Shown piece by piece: positions 1-4,688 of a stretch of 10,108 nt of DNA (position 1 is its first letter; the number at the start of each line of letters is the position of its first letter). Made by a program: the position numbers and the translations under genes. Where the stretch lies: positions 1-10,108 of the forward strand of contig JAIOTF010000191.1 of NCBI GenBank assembly GCA_021107195.1, in the 5' to 3' direction. The stretch is from Anaerolineaceae bacterium. Lineage in GTDB: Bacteria > Chloroflexota > Anaerolineae > Anaerolineales > Anaerolineaceae. The notes beneath the pieces were generated by a model. It was not told where the DNA came from, searched no databases, and saw only the letters and a list, made by a program, of their open reading frames with translations.

Positions 1-352
1 GGGCGATCTGGGTTTCGTAAATTCTTCGCACTTCTAAAAGTTGCATCATAGATATGGATTTGCTTTGGGTGGAAATATATAAACCTAATGTATTTGCAAT
101 ATCTTCGGATTGAATTGCCCTTACGTAAGTTCCGCTGCCAATTTGAGAAGCAAGCAACCCCTTAGCCTCTAACACGCTAATCGCCTCGCGAATCACTGTT
201 CGGCTCACACCAAATGTGTCACACATTTCCCGTTCTGGAGGTAACCGATCACCTTCTGTTAACTTCCCCTCTACAATCAAATCAATAATCTGCTCCACAA
301 CTTGCACTGAGAGCTTTTCTTGACGTTTGACTAGGCGATAAGTATCGACCAT
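1..352 (-). CDS. GntR-family transcriptional regulator, FadR/FCD type (3' end outside the window)
   Basis: Reading from 352 down to the window edge gives about 117 residues of an open frame. Residues about 8-77 form a classic GntR winged helix-turn-helix: the stretch GDRLPPEREMCDTFGVSRT is followed by VIREAISVLEAKGLL and a GSGTYV wing. Residues after about 95, including an LLEVRRIYE segment, look like the start of the all-helical FCD ligand-binding domain, so this is the FadR/FCD subfamily rather than HutC or MocR. Such proteins are usually dimeric repressors released by small carboxylates or sugar acids. The ATG at 350-352 has a weak AAGG-type ribosome site about 10 bases upstream, with a consensus promoter and operator just beyond. 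The adjacent oxidoreductase is on the same strand but lies upstream of this gene and has its own terminator, so it is not a simple co-transcript. The effector cannot be read from the sequence. Confidence 0.93.
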   Translation of the reverse strand, partial: MVDTYRLVKRQEKLSVQVVEQIIDLIVEGKLTEGDRLPPEREMCDTFGVSRTVIREAISVLEAKGLLASQIGSGTYVRAIQSEDIANTLGLYISTQSKSISMMQLLEVRRIYETQIA

Positions 353-381
353 TGAATTGCCTTTTGGAGGAATCCCCTAAT

Positions 382-392
382 TGGTATGACCA
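382..392. promoter_or_regulatory. Probable GntR (FadR-type) operator
   Basis: TGGTATGACCA is a TGGT-N3-ACCA palindrome, which is the core recognised by many FadR-subfamily GntR proteins. It sits one base downstream of the -10 box of the GntR promoter and covers the expected transcription start. Binding here would block initiation, so negative autoregulation is the likely role. The motif and its position are seen in the sequence. The identity of the binding protein is inferred. Confidence 0.65.
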
Positions 393-393
393 T

Positions 394-422
394 ATTATAG
401 TATTCAGAGCAACCAATGTCAA
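394..422 (-). promoter_or_regulatory. Consensus sigma-70 promoter of the GntR gene
   Basis: On the minus strand the -35 hexamer TTGACA (417-422) is followed after exactly 17 bases by the -10 hexamer TATAAT (394-399). Both hexamers and the spacing match the housekeeping sigma-factor consensus perfectly. The start point is expected near position 387, about 35 bases upstream of the GntR start codon. A promoter this strong normally needs a repressor, which fits the operator found at the start point. Confidence 0.85.
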
Positions 423-454
423 TAGGCAATTTGGTTTTGAAACACAGGGGAGAC

Positions 455-499
455 AATAAAATTGGCCACTCTGATGACTATTTCACAACAGAGTGGCCA
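455..499 (-). terminator. Rho-independent terminator of the oxidoreductase gene
   Basis: A perfect 11-bp inverted repeat, TGGCCACTCTG (463-473) and CAGAGTGGCCA (489-499), encloses a 15-base loop. Read on the minus strand, the stem is followed directly by ATTTTATTG, a usable U-rich tail. It lies about 50 bases past the oxidoreductase stop codon and upstream of the GntR promoter, so it separates the two genes. On the plus strand there is no U-tract after the stem. Confidence 0.8.
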
Positions 500-548
500 C
501 TACCAATTAAAATATAACTGGATTCTTCTGGATGCAACGATTCTGTCT

Positions 549-1736
549 TTATCCCTCTTCCACAATCTGGGAGATCTTACCAGTCTTCTTATTCTTGACG
601 ATCACCTTCTTGCGGCCGTCGGGCATGCGTTCGGTCTTGATCAGGAAATGGTCCGCATCATAATCACGAGCGAGTTCTTCTTCCTTATACTCACCATAGC
701 GCCATTCCAGTTCAATAGGTTCCCATTTCTTGCTTTCGATCGAACGATAACAGGCATCCATAATCGCATTGACCACATAACCGTCGTAGAAAGTCTCGCT
801 GGGTTCCTCTCCTGCTTCCATACTCTTGAACATGTCATCGAACATGCCCACGTACCCTAATGCCGAATGCTCATCCCCTACCGGGAATAGCCAACCCGTC
901 TCAGCTTCAGCCTTTTCGGCCACATAGCCCTGCCCACCCGAAGAGAACATCTCAAAGCCTGTACGCAGCCAATGATTAAGCCAGATCGTACCTTCGGTGC
1001 CGGAAACCTCATCGCGCAAATCCATCCCGCCACGGAAATTCCAACCGCACTCAAACTGGCCAATCGCATTATTTTCGTATCTCACTAACCCGATGGCAAA
1101 ATCTTCGGCATCAATAGGATGCACAGTGGTATCAGCCCAACACATGACCTCAACCGGGCGAATATCTTTACCGATATAATTGCGTGTAACTTCGATGCAA
1201 TGGCAGCCCATATCTACAATTGCCCCGCCCCCAGCCAGTTCTTTGTTCCAGAACCAATCGCTGTGCGGGCCAGGATGCGCTTCGCGTGAGCGTGCCCACA
1301 ACACCTTGCCAATTGCTCCCGATTGAATAGAAGCAATGGATTTCAATGCTTTGGGATTATATACCAGATCCTCCAGATATCCGTGAAAAACACCTGCTTT
1401 TTCCACTGCATCCAGGCATTCTTTCGCTTCCGCCGCCGTGCGCGCCAAAGGCTTTGTGGACATAACTGCCTTGCCTGCTTCGGCTGCCATGACGATTGCA
1501 TCTCGATGTTGATAATTGGGCAATCCCACCACCACCAGATCTGTGTCAGGATCTTCAATTGCCTCTTTCATGTCTGTGGTCCATTTGGAAATGCCATACT
1601 TTTCAGCAAATGCCTTGGCACTTTTTTCGGTGCGCGAAAAAACCACCTGCACCACGTCAGAAAGTCGTCCACCCTGGATCGATTCAGTATAAAACATGCC
1701 AATCAAACCAGTCCCCAACATTGTTACTTTATGCAT
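549..1736 (-). CDS. Gfo/Idh/MocA-family NAD(P)-dependent oxidoreductase
   Basis: This 395-residue protein has the layout of the family. An N-terminal Rossmann fold carries the dinucleotide motif GTGLIG (residues 8-13). The cofactor/catalytic lysine motif STKPL (Lys95) corresponds to the family's EKP. The signature GGGAIVDMGCH (about 169-179) carries the conserved Asp175 and His179. The C-terminal alpha/beta sheet domain follows, and a Lys-rich tail of about 30 residues ends the protein. Relatives are dehydrogenases of sugars, inositols or amino sugars; the substrate cannot be named here. The ATG at 1734-1736 has an excellent ribosome site, AAAGGAGATC, seven bases upstream. A terminator follows the gene, and two dyads lie in the upstream region. 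It appears to be transcribed alone, next to a GntR regulator that is a plausible but unproven controller. Confidence 0.93.
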   Translation of the reverse strand: MHKVTMLGTGLIGMFYTESIQGGRLSDVVQVVFSRTEKSAKAFAEKYGISKWTTDMKEAIEDPDTDLVVVGLPNYQHRDAIVMAAEAGKAVMSTKPLARTAAEAKECLDAVEKAGVFHGYLEDLVYNPKALKSIASIQSGAIGKVLWARSREAHPGPHSDWFWNKELAGGGAIVDMGCHCIEVTRNYIGKDIRPVEVMCWADTTVHPIDAEDFAIGLVRYENNAIGQFECGWNFRGGMDLRDEVSGTEGTIWLNHWLRTGFEMFSSGGQGYVAEKAEAETGWLFPVGDEHSALGYVGMFDDMFKSMEAGEEPSETFYDGYVVNAIMDACYRSIESKKWEPIELEWRYGEYKEEELARDYDADHFLIKTERMPDGRKKVIVKNKKTGKISQIVEEG

Positions 1737-1803
1737 TTTTGATCTCCTTTTGATTTTTTCGACTGTGTCGTCTATTTTTATTCTCTGACATGAAAACTAC
1801 AAA

Positions 1804-1817
1804 TACGAAATTTCGTA
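1804..1817. promoter_or_regulatory. Perfect 14-bp palindrome upstream of the oxidoreductase gene
   Basis: TACGAAATTTCGTA reads identically on both strands and lies 68-81 bases upstream of the oxidoreductase start codon. Size, symmetry and position suggest a dimeric regulator binding site. No further copy was noticed in the window and the cognate protein is unknown. Confidence 0.5.
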
Positions 1818-1832
1818 CACTCCAGAAATAAC

Positions 1833-1847
1833 TGGTCTAAACGACCA
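1833..1847. promoter_or_regulatory. Second dyad upstream of the oxidoreductase gene
   Basis: TGGTCTAAACGACCA is an inverted repeat with 5-bp arms (TGGTC / GACCA) and a 5-base centre. It shares the TGGT/ACCA ends with the GntR-gene operator at 382-392, but the half-site spacing is wider. It may be a variant site for the same regulator or a site for another one. This is a weak call. Confidence 0.4.
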
Positions 1848-2009
1848 AACCCTAACGTACCAAAATGAGCATTTCGGAAGTCATCCGACAGTAAACTATT
1901 CAATTGAAATCAAACGATAATGAAAAAATAGCAGTCAAAAAAATAACTCCCGGGATGATCTGCCGGAGAAATGACCTCATTCAACAATCATTAAAATTAA
2001 TATACCACA
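1848..2009. other. Intergenic stretch without recognisable content
   Basis: Between the dyads and the first repeat copy this AT-rich stretch shows no convincing coding frame, hairpin or repeat. The open frame beginning at 1904 runs across unrelated repeat and transposon debris and is not taken as a gene. Confidence 0.5.
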
Positions 2010-2137
2010 GTCAATATCTGTGCGCCACTTTTCATGCCACAGCATTTCACTTTGCCTCTTCACTGCCCATCCCACAGCAAAATCCGGGATTTACCGGGCT
2101 CTCACCAAGTCAAGGTTGTGCGCCATCATTCCATCTC
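2010..2137 (+). repeat. Dispersed ~125-bp repeat, copy 1
   Basis: This stretch matches 7149-7272 in the same orientation. Both begin with GTCAATA, continue with a long identical block starting TGTGCGCCACTTTTCATG, diverge in the middle and converge again through TCAAGGTTGTGCGC to ATTCCATCTC. Copy 1 runs straight into the IS982 transposase remnant, whereas copy 2 has different sequence after it. It therefore behaves as a separate repeat unit rather than part of that transposase. No stop-free reading is common to both copies on a scale that suggests a protein. It could be the end of a mobile element or a small non-autonomous element. Confidence 0.7.
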
Positions 2138-2147
2138 GACACCATTA

Positions 2148-2575
2148 GCACGCTCACAGGCTTTCCAATTGTGTATGACCTGGTTCCTGCCAATGTGGAT
2201 AAGCGGCTTGCAGCCGAAACAGTTACGGGTTATTTGACCAGTTGTGATATCTTTGCTGACAAAGATTTCATTGGCTTTTAATGGCTAAACGAAACTCTTT
2301 GATCAAACAGGCAACTTGATCTGGACGCCCATACAATCTAATCAGGACACCCAAAATACAAGAGGCTTGGATCGTTGGCCAAGCAGTGTCCGCGAACGAA
2401 TTGAAGGCGTCTTCCATGAACTGCAAAACACAGAACGCAATATTGAACGTTTGTTAGCAAAAACTGTGCTGGTCTTTGTGCCCGCATTGCCATGAAACTA
2501 ACCAGTCACCTCCTGCATCTGATATTGCGTATTGATGTTCAAACATTTACGATTGCTGCATCTGTCACTTTGTAA
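2148..2575 (+). pseudogene. IS982-family transposase remnant (C-terminal half, frameshifted)
   Basis: Three reading frames must be joined to recover an IS982-like transposase. The first (to 2281) gives GFPIVYDLVPANVDKRLAAE and then FADKDFIGF, the region of the second DDE-type aspartate. The second (about 2308-2480) gives NLIWTPIQSNQ, then VRERIEGVFHELQ and ERLLAKTVL, which holds the likely catalytic glutamate. The third, after loss of one G near 2481, gives LCARIAMKLTSHLLHLILR and ends at the TAA at 2573-2575. The N-terminal half with the first aspartate is absent; its place is taken by the dispersed repeat. It is clearly non-functional. The family assignment rests on the order of these motifs, which match IS982 transposases from memory. 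Confidence 0.75.
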
Positions 2576-2594
2576 TTCACATCAAACGTGATAT

Positions 2595-2628
2595 TATATG
2601 CTTATTGCAATATAACACATAGCATATA
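2595..2628. promoter_or_regulatory. Dyad-rich promoter region of the padR-like gene
   Basis: The AT-rich stretch before the PadR gene contains the 8-bp inverted repeat TATATGCT (2595-2602) / AGCATATA (2621-2628) and, inside it, the perfect palindrome TATTGCAATA (2603-2612). PadR proteins commonly bind AT-rich dyads in their own promoters, so autoregulation is plausible. No -35/-10 pair with good spacing could be chosen with confidence. Confidence 0.4.
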
Positions 2629-2658
2629 TACCACTATATACTACACGAGAGGATAAAT

Positions 2659-3213
2659 ATGTCGCTGGAACACGCCATACTGGGGTTTCTCACCTACCGA
2701 CCACTTTCAGGCTACGACTTGAAAAAGTTCTTCGATGAGTCGGTGCGCCACTTTTGGTCAGCCACACAGAGCCAGATCTACCGTACACTGGCGCGTATGT
2801 CAGAGACCGGCTGGATCGAGATGGAGCACATTGAACAGGAAGACCGCCCAGACCGCAAGGTTTACCATATCACCAATGAGGGCAGGGATGAGTTGCGACA
2901 CTGGCTCACTACGCCGCTCGACCTACCAGCGATCCGCCATAAGTGGTTAGTCCAGGTCTTTTTCGCTGACCAGCTTTCAGATGAGGAGACCATTACTTTG
3001 TTCGAGGCGCACGCCGAAAGGTTACGCCAGAAACTAGCGTTATTCCGCAATGGAGTGCAAGAAGTGGTCGAGCGGCGCTTCACGGAGGGGGGTTCCAAAA
3101 GATCACGACGCTTGTGGCAATTCACACTAGATTACGGCATCGCCCACCTGGAGTGGGAGTTGCAATGGATTGAAAACGCGCTTAAAGACTTGCGCTACCT
3201 GCCATCTGATTAG
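2659..3213 (+). CDS. PadR-family transcriptional regulator
   Basis: The 184-residue protein begins with the PadR winged helix signature: SLEHAILGFLTYRPLSGYDL, then an IYRTLARMSETGWIE recognition region and the wing around KVYHITNEGRDELRHWL (residues about 2-86). Residues about 93-178 form a helical C-terminal domain of the AphA/Vir-like type, with repeated Trp and Leu near the end (HLEWELQWIENALK). This is the long PadR subfamily, in which the C-terminal helices mediate dimerisation. The ATG at 2659 has GAGAGG six bases upstream. A small membrane-protein gene follows after a 51-base gap on the same strand. PadR regulators often control neighbouring transport or membrane-protein genes, which makes that protein a likely target. 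The inducer is unknown. Confidence 0.93.
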   Translation: MSLEHAILGFLTYRPLSGYDLKKFFDESVRHFWSATQSQIYRTLARMSETGWIEMEHIEQEDRPDRKVYHITNEGRDELRHWLTTPLDLPAIRHKWLVQVFFADQLSDEETITLFEAHAERLRQKLALFRNGVQEVVERRFTEGGSKRSRRLWQFTLDYGIAHLEWELQWIENALKDLRYLPSD

Positions 3214-3264
3214 ACGTAATGCTCAATTGTGGACATTAAATCTGACATTAAGGAGAATATAAAA

Positions 3265-3654
3265 ATGAATAAAATCTCTAACAACACTTTAGGGGCTATC
3301 ATAGCGCTAGAAGGCCTTATGCTGGGTATTTTCATGGGTCTTGAAAAAGGGTTTTCATTTGAACCACAAAGCACTTTGAATGCTATTGCTACACTGGGGG
3401 GCAACCGCCATGTTGTAGCAGTCATAGTTCCTCTGATATTCATACCGATACTTGCCAAACAAATAAGAGGAGGATTCCTGGCACTCATTATTATCGTTTC
3501 AATCACGGGAATTTTAACGACAATCACAATTATTGACTTGCTGTTTATCAACCCTGGGTCTGAGGTATTAGCGCCTCTATTATCTATTGTTATGTTAGTT
3601 GTTCAAACGTTCGTACTATTTTTTAGCTACAGGGCCAGAAAGGAAATAATTTAA
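3265..3654 (+). CDS. Small four-helix membrane protein of unknown function (paralogue A)
   Basis: The 129-residue protein has four predicted hydrophobic segments, roughly residues 8-26, 49-65, 70-93 and 101-121, and a short basic tail ending SYRARKEII. I do not recognise the family. The ATG at 3265 is chosen over the GTG at 3229 because AAGGAG lies nine bases upstream and because the N-terminus then aligns with the second paralogue: MNKISNNT here, MKKISTNT there. The two proteins also share TLGG-x-RH after the first helix, IP at the end of helix 2, a GFLA motif, a PG-x-E loop before helix 4 and FSYRAR at the C-terminus. The gene follows the PadR regulator and is followed by an attC-like hairpin. 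Enzymatic motifs are absent; a role in the membrane is all that can be said. Confidence 0.85.
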   Translation: MNKISNNTLGAIIALEGLMLGIFMGLEKGFSFEPQSTLNAIATLGGNRHVVAVIVPLIFIPILAKQIRGGFLALIIIVSITGILTTITIIDLLFINPGSEVLAPLLSIVMLVVQTFVLFFSYRARKEII

Positions 3655-3700
3655 TCTACGTCCATTTAATGCATGATTAAGGAGATTGTTTTGTCAACTA

Positions 3701-3756
3701 CCACCCGCTAACACTAGCACCGCACTGCGTTTGGTGCAGTGCAGGTGAGCGGGTGG
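3701..3756. repeat. attC-like imperfect hairpin after paralogue A
   Basis: The outer arms CCACCCGCTAAC (3701-3712) and GTGAGCGGGTGG (3745-3756) pair at 11 of 12 positions. An inner stem, GCACTGC (3722-3728) / GCAGTGC (3736-3742), closes a 7-base loop. The two stems are separated by 9 bases on one side and 2 on the other. This asymmetric two-stem fold after a short gene resembles an integron attC site. The CGCTAAC end recalls an R'' box, but the opposite arm reads GTGAGCG rather than the GTTRRRY core, so canonical function is doubtful. The 17-bp core GGTGCAGTGCAGGTGAG (3733-3749) recurs exactly at 4599-4615. Confidence 0.5.
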
Positions 3757-4048
3757 CTTGTAACTGCGCTCTGCCGCAATTCTAACGCAAGGTTAGCTTT
3801 GGCTTCATCACGCGCTACGATTGGCTGGTTGACATCTGCCCGCTGGCAAGAGCCAGCGCGAGTTTACAAGCGGAGCTTGACGCTGAGTGTCTTACGCAGA
3901 AGACGTTTCCTCTCTGCAACCTCATACGCTCAGTTGGTAAAGAGCTAGCCGTTACTCCGAAAGCGGAGTGCCTTGCCAATGGATTAGCACAAAAATTCTG
4001 GAAAGGAGGGCGGCTTCCTCCACCCGCTCGAAGCAGGTGGTTTCCGCC
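3757..4048 (+). other. Hairpin-dense non-coding stretch, possible structured RNA or leader
   Basis: No convincing coding frame occupies this stretch. It holds several perfect short stems: CTAAC/GTTAG (3782-3796), CGCTGGC/GCCAGCG with a 4-base loop (3841-3858), GTCTT/AAGAC (3889-3904), GCTC/GAGC (3928-3945), ACTCCG/CGGAGT with a 4-base loop (3954-3969) and a nested stem at 4009-4048. CTTGTAA (3757-3763) can also pair with TTACAAG (3864-3870) and enclose two of these. The last hairpin (outer GGCGG/CCGCC, inner CCACC/GGTGG) ends 11 bases before the next start codon. Such density suggests an RNA fold or a regulatory leader, but no known RNA family was recognised. Confidence 0.35.
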
Positions 4049-4059
4049 GCTGAACAATT

Positions 4060-4479
4060 ATGAAAAAAATTTCGACCAACACGCGAGGTATTATAACTGG
4101 ATTGGTGATCAGTGTTTTATGGATTTTCATAGGCCTCGATATTGTTGGATTTCCCTTTACAGCCAAAGACACTGTGTGCTATTGGCTCACACTGGGAGGA
4201 TACCGTCACACCATAATGACAATACTTGCTTTGGTTCTCATCCCAGTATGTGCTCACGGGAAGCAGTGGGGTTTCCTGGCAACGATGGTGCTGGGAGCAG
4301 TCACGCTAATCTTGGCGGCAGTTCATGTTGTGTATATGTTGATTACGGCACCACCTGGATATGAGTCGCAGTTGTTCGGCCCCGCTGTGTGGTCTATCAT
4401 GCAGATCCCGATAGTTGTGTTCAGTTACAGAGCAAGGCGAGAGGCAAACAAAGAAGCTGGGGGCAGGAAGGGTTCCTAA
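4060..4479 (+). CDS. Small four-helix membrane protein of unknown function (paralogue B)
   Basis: The 139-residue protein has hydrophobic segments at roughly 8-27, 50-65, 71-97 and 106-123 and a charged tail (SYRARREANKEAGGRK). It is a diverged paralogue of the protein at 3265-3654, with the same motifs in the same order: the KIS-NT start, TLGG-x-RH, IP after helix 2, GFLA, a PPG-x-E loop and FSYRAR. The ATG at 4060 is fixed by this alignment and by an in-frame stop at 4051-4053. Unlike its paralogue it has no Shine-Dalgarno sequence at normal distance; the nearest GGAGG is over 50 bases upstream, behind a stable hairpin. Translation may be weak or controlled by that structure. Function is unknown. 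Confidence 0.8.
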   Translation: MKKISTNTRGIITGLVISVLWIFIGLDIVGFPFTAKDTVCYWLTLGGYRHTIMTILALVLIPVCAHGKQWGFLATMVLGAVTLILAAVHVVYMLITAPPGYESQLFGPAVWSIMQIPIVVFSYRARREANKEAGGRKGS

Positions 4480-4489
4480 AGTAGTAAAA

Positions 4490-4525
4490 GGTGGTTGGGT
4501 GGTCGTGAGATACCGCCCAACCACC
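4490..4525. terminator. Strong hairpin terminator, possibly bidirectional
   Basis: GGTGGTTGGG (4490-4499) and CCCAACCACC (4516-4525) pair perfectly. After one T/G wobble pair, GGT/ACC extends the stem to 14 pairs around an 8-base loop. It lies 11 bases after the paralogue B stop codon. The plus-strand tail (GCATTAATCGTTATT) is only moderately U-rich. The minus-strand tail begins CTTTTACTACTTT, so the same hairpin could also stop transcripts from the Lnt-like gene on the other strand. Confidence 0.65.
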
Positions 4526-4567
4526 GCATTAATCGTTATTAAAGGGAGTTAATCCTGTGACCTCTCC

Positions 4568-4620
4568 GCCGCCTGACACCTGCACCTGCGCCAGGCTCGG
4601 TGCAGTGCAGGTGAGACGGC
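4568..4620. repeat. attC-like imperfect hairpin after paralogue B
   Basis: CACCTGCAC (4577-4585) pairs perfectly with GTGCAGGTG (4605-4613), and the strands continue inwards with further partial pairing around an AGGCTC loop. Outside it, GCCG (4568-4571) can pair with CGGC (4617-4620). The 17-bp core GGTGCAGTGCAGGTGAG (4599-4615) is identical to 3733-3749. The flanking GCCTGAC resembles an attC R'' box (RYYYAAC) with one change. The position, just after a small gene, matches that of the first hairpin. Confidence 0.5.
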
Positions 4621-4688
4621 AGTCCCCCTTGACGTTTCTTATGAAGCTCCCATTATCCAATAAACAACCCCATCATGATAGGTTTGAG

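Noticed and set aside
462..860. 132-residue open frame on the plus strand
   Set aside because: It is antisense to the well-supported oxidoreductase, crosses its terminator, lacks a ribosome site and has no family features.
1904..2281. 125-residue open frame as an intact gene
   Set aside because: It runs from unrelated intergenic sequence through the dispersed repeat into a transposase fragment, and the transposase similarity continues past its stop in other frames. It is debris, not a gene.
3739..3948. 69-residue open frame between the two membrane-protein genes
   Set aside because: It starts inside the attC-like hairpin, has no ribosome site and overlaps several perfect hairpins. Composition gives no support for a protein.
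3924..3969. tRNA-like stretch (GCTCAGTTGGTAAAGAGC followed by a stem)
   Set aside because: The D-arm look-alike is good, but no acceptor stem, no anticodon stem of the right shape and no T-arm (GGTTC) follow. At most it is a fragment or chance similarity.
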